Source: a virus. From it: a stretch of 20,385 bases of DNA. Shown in pieces: positions 1-6,757 of this stretch. The DNA is taken from IMG/VR virus record IMGVR_UViG_3300046006_003536, positions 1-20,385 of that record; one strand, given 5' to 3'. Made by a program: the position numbers and the translations under genes. Each line of letters starts with the position of its first letter. Positions within the stretch are counted from its first letter, which is position 1. The notes below the pieces were generated by a model. That model did no database searches and was not told the DNA's origin. It saw nothing but the letters and a program-made list of their open reading frames with translations.

Positions 1-51
1 ATTTCAAGCCCACCAACTATGGGCGGAGGGTATAGTTACATTTTTAAATAA
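1..51 (+). CDS. C-terminal end of an upstream gene (partial)
   Basis: Frame 1 is open from the first base to a TAA at 49-51 and encodes 16 residues ending GGGYSYIFK. The glycine/aromatic ending would suit a structural or fibre-like protein, but no family can be named from so little. Frame 2 is also open for about 27 codons, to a TAA near position 85, but its translation is low in complexity and runs through the A/T-rich leader. I prefer frame 1 because its stop leaves a normal leader before the next gene. Confidence 0.45.
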   Translation: MSSPPTMGGGYSYIFK

Positions 52-88
52 CAAATATTTATATAAAAATAACAAATTATTATAAAAA
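47..88 (+). repeat. Imperfect 21-bp tandem repeat in a leader
   Basis: Two adjacent 21-base copies (47-67 and 68-88) begin with the same ten bases, AATAACAAAT, and match at about 18 of 21 positions by eye. They fill most of the gap before the ATG at 98. The first copy contains the octamer TATTTATA (56-63). The repeat could be duplicated promoter or operator DNA, or only local slippage in A/T-rich sequence. Confidence 0.6.
56..63 (+). promoter_or_regulatory. Candidate late-promoter motif TATTTATA
   Basis: The octamer TATTTATA lies 35 bases upstream of the ATG at 98. The same octamer precedes the fibre gene (9465-9472), and a one-base variant precedes the baseplate operon (12384-12391). A single A/T-rich box without a -35 element is how gp55-type late promoters look (TATAAATA in T4), and this phage encodes a gp55-like sigma factor. 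The motif is a variant of the T4 box, and this role is inferred. Confidence 0.35.
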
Positions 89-97
89 ATAAAGTAT

Positions 98-280
98 ATG
101 AGATACAAAGTACAAATTAGACAAAACTTAGAAGCAATTGAAATCAGAACAAACTTCTTAAAACAAGCGGCAGAAGGTAGTAAACAAATTTCTAATGCAG
201 ATGCAGTAAGGATGTTTGATGAATTATTATTTGCATTAGGTAAAGTTAATGATTTAATTGACCTAGAAAGAGAGGGATAA
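98..280 (+). CDS. Small helical protein of unknown function (60 aa)
   Basis: I do not recognise this family. The protein is 60 residues, charged and probably all helical, with no signal peptide, membrane segment or cysteine. The start is the first ATG after the A/T-rich leader; the leader has no Shine-Dalgarno site and reads AATAAAGTAT before ATG. The stop overlaps the start of the next gene by one base (TAATG), so the two are probably translated together. The pairing suggests a small partner or regulator of the downstream membrane protein, but nothing in the sequence proves it. Confidence 0.7.
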   Translation: MRYKVQIRQNLEAIEIRTNFLKQAAEGSKQISNADAVRMFDELLFALGKVNDLIDLEREG

Positions 281-1374
281 TGAATTGGTTAAAATGGTTA
301 GTAGGAATATCAGCATTAATCATAGCTGGTTGTGCTGCATTTTTTTCTATAACTGGATTGGGTGTTCTATTTAGTGGAGCAGCTGTATCTGTTATGGTAA
401 TGGCAGGTTCATTGGAATTTGCCAAACTGGTAGCAGCAACTTATCTAAAACAAAAATGGAATGATATTGGTGGATTTAATAAGTGGTATTTAGTGTCAGC
501 AGTGGCACTATTGATGCTAATTACATCTGCTGGTATATTTGGTTACCTTTCAAATGCATTCCAACAACAAAATCTTAAATTACAACAAGTAGATAGAGAG
601 ATTGCAGTATATTCTACAAAGATTACTACCAATGAAACCCAAATCGGACAATTGTCGGCACAATTAGGACAATTGTCGGCTACTCAATCCCAAATATTAG
701 ATAAGGGTAAGGTAAATTCTCGTCTTTTACGTTCAATTGATAGTAAAGATAGGCAAGTTTCACAAATTAATAAGAAAATTAGTGATTTACAAACTGAAAA
801 TGCTAAAAACAATGATGAAATCAATAAAATCAAAGTGACAAACTTAGATTTAGAAAAAGAAGTAGGTGGATTTCGTTTTGTTGCTGAAGCATTTGGTATG
901 GAATTGAAAAATGTTGTAAAATTCTTCATATTTTTGATTGTAATTGTGTTTGACCCACTTGCAGTAGCTCTAATTATCGCTTTCAATGGTTTGATTGATG
1001 ATAAAAAGAAAAAGCAAAAAGAAATTTTAACCGAAATAATGGAAAATGACGAAAAATTGGGTTTATATGATAATTTAGATGATTTAATGGAAGAAAATTA
1101 TAAAAATTATGAAGTTTATGGTGATAATGGAAAAAATTCACCAAAAAATGAGGTTATAGTGGAAAATATTCCTCAAAATGAACCCATAGAAACCACATCA
1201 CTACCATATTATGAAGAACCTAATTTTGATTGGGAAAACAAAAATTTATGGATAAATAACCCATCTGCAGTAAAATATTGGATGAATAGTGGTAATTCTA
1301 TCAATAATTTCAAAAAATTATATAAACAACACTTGGATGAATTAGATAATACTAATTTAACAAAAACATATTAA
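280..1374 (+). CDS. Membrane protein with long coiled coil (364 aa)
   Basis: Hydrophobic segments are visible near residues 5-27, 28-54, 68-90 and 214-237. Residues about 93-198 form a Q/K/N-rich coiled coil, and the tail after residue 240 is charged (KKKK then acidic) and probably disordered. This layout suggests a helical hairpin plus a third helix, a roughly 100-residue coiled coil, a last helix and a soluble tail. Similar coiled-coil membrane proteins occur in marine T4-like phages, to my knowledge without assigned function. An AGAGAGGG ribosome-binding site lies within the end of the previous gene. Inner-membrane location is inferred. Roles in superinfection exclusion, membrane remodelling or lysis timing are all possible, and none is supported specifically. 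Confidence 0.8.
   Translation: MNWLKWLVGISALIIAGCAAFFSITGLGVLFSGAAVSVMVMAGSLEFAKLVAATYLKQKWNDIGGFNKWYLVSAVALLMLITSAGIFGYLSNAFQQQNLKLQQVDREIAVYSTKITTNETQIGQLSAQLGQLSATQSQILDKGKVNSRLLRSIDSKDRQVSQINKKISDLQTENAKNNDEINKIKVTNLDLEKEVGGFRFVAEAFGMELKNVVKFFIFLIVIVFDPLAVALIIAFNGLIDDKKKKQKEILTEIMENDEKLGLYDNLDDLMEENYKNYEVYGDNGKNSPKNEVIVENIPQNEPIETTSLPYYEEPNFDWENKNLWINNPSAVKYWMNSGNSINNFKKLYKQHLDELDNTNLTKTY
646..680 (+). repeat. 14-bp direct repeat, one coiled-coil heptad apart
   Basis: GGACAATTGTCGGC occurs at 646-659 and again at 667-680, exactly 21 bases (7 codons) apart. In the protein this gives back-to-back GQLSAQL and GQLSATQ heptads. The repeat period therefore equals one coiled-coil heptad, which fits growth of the coil by in-frame duplication. 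Confidence 0.7.
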
Positions 1375-1384
1375 AAAATAAACA

Positions 1385-1795
1385 ATGGCATATTCAGAAA
1401 AGGTAATTGACCACTACCAAAACCCCAAAAATGTAGGAACTTTGGACAAATCTAAATCTAATGTAGGTACGGGTCTAGTAGGTGCACCGGAATGTGGTGA
1501 TGTGATGAGATTACAAATAGAAGTTAATGATAATATCATAACTGATGCAAAATTTAAAACATTTGGTTGTGGAAGTGCTATTGCAGCATCTTCATTAGCA
1601 ACGGAATGGTTGAAAGGTATGACATTAGAAGATGCGGTTAAATTAGATAATATGGAATTGGTAGAGGAATTAAACCTGCCACCGGTTAAGATACATTGTT
1701 CGGTATTAGCCGAAGATGCTATTAAATCTGCAATAAACGATTATAGACAAAAGCAAGGATTAGAACAACTAATCTTTGATGAATCACATATATAA
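1385..1795 (+). CDS. iscU: Fe-S cluster scaffold protein IscU
   Basis: IscU is the scaffold on which sulfur from a cysteine desulfurase and iron are assembled into [2Fe-2S] clusters before transfer to carriers. The 136-residue protein keeps every expected key residue: C37 and D39 in GAPECGDV, C62 in FGCGSA, and H104/C105 after the chaperone-recognition motif LPPVK (98-102). The N-terminus MAYSEKVIDHY is that of proteobacterial IscU, and only the last several residues extend past the usual length of about 128. The intact LPPVK motif suggests it can still use a host HscA/HscB-type chaperone. No IscS is present in the window, so sulfur would come from the host. It starts 10 bases after the previous stop, behind an A-rich leader without Shine-Dalgarno site, and is followed by a ferredoxin gene. 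Confidence 0.95.
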   Translation: MAYSEKVIDHYQNPKNVGTLDKSKSNVGTGLVGAPECGDVMRLQIEVNDNIITDAKFKTFGCGSAIAASSLATEWLKGMTLEDAVKLDNMELVEELNLPPVKIHCSVLAEDAIKSAINDYRQKQGLEQLIFDESHI

Positions 1796-1813
1796 AAAAC
1801 AAAAAAACAAATT

Positions 1814-2122
1814 ATGAGTTTTATTATTGGTAAGAGTTGTGTTGATTGTATGGATACTGCATGTGCAAGTGCATGTCCGGTAGATTGTATTCACGGACCT
1901 ATTGATATGGAAGGTTCAGGTGGTGAAATTGAAAGAGATGGTAGAACAGCATTTCCCGGTGGGCAAATGTATATCAATCCTGATACTTGTATAAATTGTG
2001 GAGCATGTGTACCAGAGTGTCCTGTTTCTGCGATATATGAAGATGAGGATTTGGCTATCAAAGCTGGAGATGAGGAATCGGTACATAAGAACTATGGTTT
2101 CTTTGGTTTAAAGTATAATTAA
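1814..2122 (+). CDS. fdxA: 7Fe/8Fe-type ferredoxin (FdxA-like)
   Basis: This 102-residue protein is a soluble electron carrier with two cluster sites. Cysteines are C9, C12, C17, C21 and C25 in the first half, and C59, C62, C65 and C69 in CINCGACVPECP. The spacing C-x2-C-x4-C-x3-CP-x2-C is that of FdxA-type [3Fe-4S]/[4Fe-4S] ferredoxins rather than the plain 2[4Fe-4S] pattern. The loop from C25 to C59 has 33 residues, about 19 more than in typical FdxA proteins, and is rich in Gly and charged residues. The C-terminal tail carries the usual acidic and aromatic residues. It lies 18 bases after iscU, so the pair is probably co-transcribed. In-cell role: reductant for cluster assembly or for another phage or host enzyme (inferred). 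Confidence 0.9.
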   Translation: MSFIIGKSCVDCMDTACASACPVDCIHGPIDMEGSGGEIERDGRTAFPGGQMYINPDTCINCGACVPECPVSAIYEDEDLAIKAGDEESVHKNYGFFGLKYN

Positions 2123-2144
2123 AATAAATTTAATTTAAAGATTA

Positions 2145-3137
2145 ATGAAAGTATTAATTACAGGTGTAGCAGGACTATTGGGTAGTAGACTTGCAGATTA
2201 TATAATTGAAAATGTACCAAATGTAGAAGTAGTTGGGATAGATGATTTATCAGGTGGTTATAAGGAAAATGTGAATTCAAAAGTTACATTTTGGGAAATG
2301 AACTTAGTAGAACATCCAATTGAAAATTGTTTTGAAAATCATAAGTTTGATTATGTATTTCATTTAGCAGCATATGCAGCAGAAGGATTATCTCCATTTA
2401 TTCGTCAATACAATTACGAAAACAATTTAGTTGCAACTGCAAGAATAGTAAATCAATGTATTAAACATAATGTTAAAAGATTGGTGTTTACATCTACGTT
2501 AGCAGTATATGGACATGGTGAAGGTGGAATATTTGATGAGAAGCAACAACAGGCGCCAATTGACCCGTATGGAGTAGCTAAGTATGGATGTGAGATGGAT
2601 ATTCAAATTGCAGGTGAACAACATGGTTTAGATTGGTGTATTATCCGTCCACACAATGTATATGGTAGAAATCAAAATATTTGGGATAAGTATCGTAATG
2701 TATTGGGTATTTGGATGTATCAACATTTAAACGGATTACCAATGACAATATTTGGTGATGGTGAACAAACACGTGCATTTAGTTGTATTGATGATATTGT
2801 TGAACCATTATGGAAATCTGCTATATTACCTACCGCATCTAAGGAAATTATTAATTTGGGAGGTGTAGAGGAATGGACAGTTAATAACGCATGTGAAACA
2901 TTGAGAAGCGTAATTGGTGGTGGTGAAGTTGTATACAAAGAGGGTAGACATGAAGTTAAACACGCTATTCCAACCTGGCAAAAATCTATTGATATATTAG
3001 GATTTGAACATAAAACCAATTTTGAAGATGGTTTGAAGGATATGTGGGAATGGGCACAAAAACAACCTAAAAGAAACCAATTCGTTTGGGATACTTACGA
3101 ATTAGATAATGGCATTTATTCATTTTGGAAAAAATAA
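2145..3137 (+). CDS. NAD-dependent nucleotide-sugar epimerase/dehydratase
   Basis: This 330-residue protein is an extended short-chain dehydrogenase/reductase of the GalE/WcaG kind. Visible signatures are the Rossmann motif TGVAGLLG (6-13), D33/D34 at the end of strand 2 for the NAD ribose, HLAAYAAE (73-80), T116-S117-T118 and the catalytic Y142-x3-K146 in PYGVAKYG. Family members interconvert or dehydrate nucleotide sugars such as UDP-glucose. The exact substrate cannot be read from the sequence. It starts the sugar cassette and is less AT-rich than the genes after it. The next gene begins five bases past its stop. A cytosolic role making a sugar donor for the downstream glycosyltransferases is inferred. 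Confidence 0.9.
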   Translation: MKVLITGVAGLLGSRLADYIIENVPNVEVVGIDDLSGGYKENVNSKVTFWEMNLVEHPIENCFENHKFDYVFHLAAYAAEGLSPFIRQYNYENNLVATARIVNQCIKHNVKRLVFTSTLAVYGHGEGGIFDEKQQQAPIDPYGVAKYGCEMDIQIAGEQHGLDWCIIRPHNVYGRNQNIWDKYRNVLGIWMYQHLNGLPMTIFGDGEQTRAFSCIDDIVEPLWKSAILPTASKEIINLGGVEEWTVNNACETLRSVIGGGEVVYKEGRHEVKHAIPTWQKSIDILGFEHKTNFEDGLKDMWEWAQKQPKRNQFVWDTYELDNGIYSFWKK

Positions 3138-3142
3138 AAAAT

Positions 3143-3709
3143 ATGATTACATTTTCAGAGTTCTATAATTCAATAGAACCAAAAAGTGACAAAGGAACAT
3201 TGCATGATTATATCAATGGATATTATTCAACAGAATTTACTGATGTTAGATTGGATAAACTTAATATAGTAGAAATTGGTGTTAGAAGAGGAGATTCTCT
3301 AAATTTATTGAGTAAGTGGTTTATTAATTCAACTATAACAGGTATTGATAATGGTAGTGAAATGAATAACAATGATTTAGAATTTGTAAGTAAAATACCA
3401 AATACAACTCTAATATTAGATACCGCATATTCAGATACTACTATTGATAAATTTGAAGATAATTCAATAGATTACTTAATAGATGATGGACCACATACGA
3501 TTCAAACTCAAATAATTTCAATACAAAAATGGTTAGAAAAAGTAAAAAAAGGTGGTACACTTATAATAGAAGATATACAAGATTGGGATAACGAAAAACA
3601 ATTCTTTGATGAAATATGTAATTCATTAGGAATATCTTATGAATGTATTGACTTGAGAAAAAATAAAAATAGATATGATGATGTTTTAATAATAATTAAA
3701 AAGTTATAA
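3143..3709 (+). CDS. Class I SAM-dependent methyltransferase, MycE/TylF-like
   Basis: The 188-residue protein begins with a DKGTLHDY motif (16-23), then the SAM-binding strand VEIGVRRGDSL (43-53), an acidic end of strand 2 (GID, 67-69) and DDGPHT (114-119), followed by GGTLIIEDI. The DKGT-H-Y motif plus DDG-HT are familiar from sugar O-methyltransferases of macrolide pathways such as MycE, where Asp/His residues bind metal. I chose the ATG at 3143. A TTG at 3125 would add six residues and overlap the previous gene, with no ribosome-binding site to favour it. The likely role is methylation of a sugar hydroxyl on the glycan built by the neighbouring enzymes; the acceptor is unknown. Methylation of another small molecule is the main alternative. 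Confidence 0.82.
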   Translation: MITFSEFYNSIEPKSDKGTLHDYINGYYSTEFTDVRLDKLNIVEIGVRRGDSLNLLSKWFINSTITGIDNGSEMNNNDLEFVSKIPNTTLILDTAYSDTTIDKFEDNSIDYLIDDGPHTIQTQIISIQKWLEKVKKGGTLIIEDIQDWDNEKQFFDEICNSLGISYECIDLRKNKNRYDDVLIIIKKL

Positions 3710-3712
3710 TAA

Positions 3713-4450
3713 ATGATTAAAAATTTAGTATATTATTGTTATTTTGAAAATTCGGAAATAAACGAATTTGCAAATTATAATATCACTTTAATAAATAAAT
3801 ATTTACCACTATTTAATGGACAAAGAATTATTAAAATTGCAGTAGATGATTTATTAAGGGATAATTCACATTTAATTAATTTATTTCCTAATTGTGAAAT
3901 TGAATTAGTACAAAATAATTCAGAAACTAGAGAATCTGAATATTTTATACAATCCTTAAAGGAAATTAAAAACAAAAATTCACTTACATTTTTTGCACAT
4001 AATAAAGGAAGTAAAAATGGTGGTGCTGGAAATGATGTAGTAAAGGTTTGGTTATTATCAATGTATTTTTTTAATTTAGAAGAACGTTATTTATCTAATA
4101 TTGAATATAATTTAACAACCGATAAAACATTTAGTGGTATAATGCAAATAACTGTACCATGTCCTCCTTGGGTTACAACTAATTGGCATTATAGTGGAAC
4201 ATTTTTTTGGTTTAACACAGAAAAATTATTTAGTATAGATGGATGGGATAACTTTGAAAAAGGAAGATTTTCAGTAGAAAGTTATCCTGGAAAAATGGTA
4301 GATGTATCTAATTCACATGTTACATTATGTAGTGAAAATTGTAATTGGAATTCATATCAACCAATGATATGGAATAAATATCTAAATGAAACAACATTAG
4401 AAGCAATTCAATATACCCAATATTGGGAATTATATAATCAAATATTTTAA
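3713..4450 (+). CDS. Glycosyltransferase-like protein with HNKGS motif
   Basis: This 245-residue protein carries the pattern FFAHNKGS (about residues 94-101), followed by a helix with VKVWLLSMYFFNLE, then WHYSGTFFWFNT (about 158-169). The H-x-KG plus W-YSG-FFW combination recurs in uncharacterised glycosyltransferase-like proteins of polysaccharide loci, including C-terminal parts of rhamnan-synthesis-type proteins. There is no signal peptide or membrane segment. It starts three bases after the methyltransferase stop and is followed one base after its own stop by a second glycosyltransferase, so tight coupling is clear. Three sampled 60-base stretches here are only 17-23% G+C, the lowest seen in the window, which hints at separate acquisition. 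Glycosyl transfer is inferred from motif resemblance only. Confidence 0.55.
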   Translation: MIKNLVYYCYFENSEINEFANYNITLINKYLPLFNGQRIIKIAVDDLLRDNSHLINLFPNCEIELVQNNSETRESEYFIQSLKEIKNKNSLTFFAHNKGSKNGGAGNDVVKVWLLSMYFFNLEERYLSNIEYNLTTDKTFSGIMQITVPCPPWVTTNWHYSGTFFWFNTEKLFSIDGWDNFEKGRFSVESYPGKMVDVSNSHVTLCSENCNWNSYQPMIWNKYLNETTLEAIQYTQYWELYNQIF

Positions 4451-4451
4451 A

Positions 4452-5084
4452 ATGTATTCAGTTATTATACCTACAATGTGGAAATGTAATAGATTCCAAC
4501 AAACACTTAGAGAATTAAGTGCACATGAATTAGTTGGGGAAATTATCTTAATAGATAATACACCAAATGATTTAAAAATAGAATTACCAAAATTAATTCA
4601 TATATTAGAAGGAAAAAATACATATGTTACGGCCCCTTGGAATAAAGGAGCTAAATTAGCAAAGTATGATAAACTTTTAATCCTAAATGATGACATTTGG
4701 ATGGATTGGCAGATATTGAACACCTTATATGATTTTATTACACCTGAAATAGGATTAATAGGATTAGATGAAATACCATACAATACCTACCCTAGTTTAA
4801 GTTTTGGATTACAACCAATTGAACATAGACACGGTGGATGGGGTTGTGCAATATTTGTTCATAAAGAAAACTACACTCCAATACCTGAAGAAATGAAAGT
4901 ATGGGGACAAGATGATTGGTTATTTGTAAAAGCTAGAAATAGAAGAAAACAAAATTACAAATTGGTAGGATATAGAATAGATGGTGAATTATCGGTAACA
5001 AATAATATTTTAGATGCAGATAGTGAAATCCATGCAATTAGAGAAAACGATTTAAGATTAAAACAACAATATAATTTATTTTAG
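4452..5084 (+). CDS. GT-A fold glycosyltransferase, family 2-like
   Basis: The 210-residue protein starts with the typical GT2 strand YSVIIPT and continues with IILIDN (31-36). LLILNDDIWMD (75-85) carries the metal-binding DxD-equivalent NDD (79-81), and a later acidic WGQDDW (about 150-155) sits where the catalytic base is usually found. GGWGCAIFV (about 127-135) resembles the acceptor-side region of GT2 enzymes. It is shorter than most GT2 proteins and has no membrane anchor, so it probably acts in the cytosol. It would transfer an activated sugar, perhaps the product of the epimerase at 2145, to an acceptor that the sequence does not reveal. One base separates it from the upstream gene and two from the downstream oxygenase. 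Confidence 0.8.
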   Translation: MYSVIIPTMWKCNRFQQTLRELSAHELVGEIILIDNTPNDLKIELPKLIHILEGKNTYVTAPWNKGAKLAKYDKLLILNDDIWMDWQILNTLYDFITPEIGLIGLDEIPYNTYPSLSFGLQPIEHRHGGWGCAIFVHKENYTPIPEEMKVWGQDDWLFVKARNRRKQNYKLVGYRIDGELSVTNNILDADSEIHAIRENDLRLKQQYNLF

Positions 5085-5086
5085 TT

Positions 5087-5743
5087 ATGTACTTACAAAC
5101 ACCTTACAAAATCAGTTACGATACAACGAAATATGATTTTAGAAAAATAGTTTCAGAAATGTTAGAAGTATGGGAAGGTGATACTACCCCATTAGAAGAT
5201 TTACATACATTGGAACATTATGATTTGTTAGTTAGAGAAAAAGACCAATCTACAATTTGGCATAAAAGATATTACGACAAATATAAAACACAATTTTTAC
5301 CAACTTATTTAGAATTAGTTAAAGAACTTAAAGAAAGGTTTGGTTATGATGAAATTATCTATCAGAATATTCCAACATTTAGAGTTCAATTAGCAGAAGG
5401 TAATTTGGGTGTAGGTGAATGGCATAAAGATAGTACTTACAATCATGGAACTACCGAAGTGAATTTTTGGATGCCATTTGTAAATACTAATGAACAAAAC
5501 ACTATTTGGATGGAAAGTAAAGCAGATAAAGGTGATTACCAACCATATAAAGTAAACTATGGTGAAATTTTAGTATTTAGTGGTGCAAACTTATATCATG
5601 GTAATAAAAACAATGATAGTGGTCAAACCAGAGTATCGGTTGATTTTAGATTAGTAGACCCGGTAAAATTTATTCCAAACGAAGCAGGTTCAATCAATAT
5701 GAAAGCAAAATTTGATGTTGGTGGATATTTTGAAAAATTATAA
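5087..5743 (+). CDS. StrG-like 2-oxoglutarate/Fe(II)-dependent oxygenase
   Basis: This 218-residue protein has the double-stranded beta-helix iron site: H113-x-D115 in EWHKDS, distal H171 in LYHGN, and R182 in TRVSVDFR, which would bind the 2-oxoglutarate carboxylate. The stretch from EWHKDS through EVNFWMPF resembles StrG of streptomycin biosynthesis and related sugar-pathway oxygenases. Enzymes of this fold hydroxylate or otherwise oxidise unactivated carbons using O2, 2-oxoglutarate and ferrous iron. It ends the sugar cassette, so oxidation of a sugar, glycan or linked amino acid is the likely role. The substrate is not determined. The gene is cytosolic, has no signal peptide, and is followed eight bases later by iscA. 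Confidence 0.82.
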   Translation: MYLQTPYKISYDTTKYDFRKIVSEMLEVWEGDTTPLEDLHTLEHYDLLVREKDQSTIWHKRYYDKYKTQFLPTYLELVKELKERFGYDEIIYQNIPTFRVQLAEGNLGVGEWHKDSTYNHGTTEVNFWMPFVNTNEQNTIWMESKADKGDYQPYKVNYGEILVFSGANLYHGNKNNDSGQTRVSVDFRLVDPVKFIPNEAGSINMKAKFDVGGYFEKL

Positions 5744-5751
5744 TTATTAAT

Positions 5752-6075
5752 ATGGTAACAGTATCAGAAACCGCAGCTAAAAAATTAACTTCTCTTATTG
5801 AAGAAAGTGGGTTTGCAACTCCATTTGTAAGAGTAGCAGTTAAAGGTGGTGGATGTAGTGGATTATCATATGACCTATCATTTGATACCGAACAACAACC
5901 CTCCGATACATTAGCCGAAGATAAAGGAGTAAAAATATTAGTAGATAATAAATCTCTATTGTATTTATTTGGTACTGAATTAGAGTTTTCCGATGGATTA
6001 AACGGAAAAGGATTTCAGTTTATAAATCCTAATGCATCCCGTACTTGTGGGTGTGGTGAATCATTTGCATTATAA
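5752..6075 (+). CDS. iscA: A-type Fe-S carrier, IscA/ErpA/HesB family
   Basis: A-type carriers take Fe-S clusters from a scaffold such as IscU and deliver them to apo-proteins. The 107-residue length matches the family. The three cluster or iron ligands are intact: C35 in GGGCSGLSY, and C99 and C101 in TCGCGESF. Other family features are the N-terminal VSETAAKKL helix and the LYLFG-ELEF segment (70-79). It completes a scaffold/carrier pair with iscU at 1385 although the sugar cassette separates them by about 4 kb. ErpA and IscA cannot be told apart here, and the symbol is a family label. The start ATG follows an A/T-rich leader with no Shine-Dalgarno site. Confidence 0.94.
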   Translation: MVTVSETAAKKLTSLIEESGFATPFVRVAVKGGGCSGLSYDLSFDTEQQPSDTLAEDKGVKILVDNKSLLYLFGTELEFSDGLNGKGFQFINPNASRTCGCGESFAL

Positions 6076-6138
6076 ATTCTTATTATTATTTGGAAAGTAT
6101 AATTATTTAATGTATATTAGTGTTATAAACAATTAGAT
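6076..6138 (+). promoter_or_regulatory. Short gap with possible weak promoter
   Basis: This 63-base gap before the deformylase gene is one of the few above 40 bases. It contains TATAAT at 6098-6103, but no convincing -35 hexamer lies 16-18 bases upstream. The sequence is close to 20% G+C, so a chance match is easy. A middle or early promoter for the deformylase-sigma-carbamoyltransferase group is possible but weakly supported. No hairpin followed by a T-run is visible. Confidence 0.2.
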
Positions 6139-6756
6139 ATGATAAAAATAGTAACAGACACATCGGCTCTAAAAAAGTCAATTCCTACTACAACATTTAC
6201 AAAAGAAGAACAAGATTTAGCAACAGCTGCATTATTAACTGCAGTAACCGAACACAAAGGTTTAGGTATGAGTGCAAATCAAATAGGATTAAATAAACGA
6301 ATTTGTGTAATCAATGTTAGAGAAGAACCTTTGGTATTGGTTAATCCTACAATCGTAGAAGAAAGTGAAGAAAAGATAATGTATTTTGAAGGATGTTTAT
6401 CTTTACCTAAAACAATGAAAAAACCAATTAAGACAGTTCGTTCTTATGGTGTTAAAGTAAAAGCAGATAACTTTCCAGATGTATTAGATTTTTCTACAAA
6501 AGAAAGAAAACACGAAGATATCAATGCATTATTTAGTGATGTAGATTTATTAGAATCAGTTTGTGTTCAACATGAAATTGACCATTTGAATGGATTAACA
6601 ATTAGAGATAGACAATATACTGAAACCGTTAGATTAACTGCATTTGCTAAGTTAGGTAGAAACGAAAGATTCATCTTAAAGAAAGGTGATGAAACTCTTT
6701 CAGTTAAGAAAAAGAATTTATCAACGTATTTAGAACAAGGATGGGAGGTAGCATAA
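6139..6756 (+). CDS. def: Peptide deformylase with C-terminal extension
   Basis: Peptide deformylase removes the formyl group from the initiator methionine of new proteins. All three motifs are present: GLGMSANQIG (41-50, catalytic Q48), EGCLS (84-88, metal ligand C86) and QHEIDH (144-149, ligands H145 and H149, catalytic E146). At 205 residues it is longer than most phage versions. There are 61 residues from E84 to H145, roughly 15-20 more than usual, and after about residue 165 comes an extra region ending NLSTYLEQGWEVA. Deformylases are known auxiliary genes of marine phages, thought to speed host or phage protein maturation during infection. The active-site metal is usually ferrous iron. 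The gene after it begins two bases past the stop. Confidence 0.93.
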   Translation: MIKIVTDTSALKKSIPTTTFTKEEQDLATAALLTAVTEHKGLGMSANQIGLNKRICVINVREEPLVLVNPTIVEESEEKIMYFEGCLSLPKTMKKPIKTVRSYGVKVKADNFPDVLDFSTKERKHEDINALFSDVDLLESVCVQHEIDHLNGLTIRDRQYTETVRLTAFAKLGRNERFILKKGDETLSVKKKNLSTYLEQGWEVA

Positions 6757-6757
6757 T

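Noticed and set aside
684-986. Minus-strand open frames of 60-103 codons opposite long genes, here and at 2720-3019, 7762-8043, 8128-8325, 12480-12749 and 14389-14700
   Set aside because: Each lies wholly or largely opposite a well-supported + strand gene and has no recognisable motif or ribosome-binding site; all convincing genes are on the + strand.
3125-3142. TTG start for the methyltransferase, adding six residues
   Set aside because: It overlaps the epimerase end, has no ribosome-binding site, and the added residues are Lys/Asn-rich with no family match; the ATG at 3143 is better.
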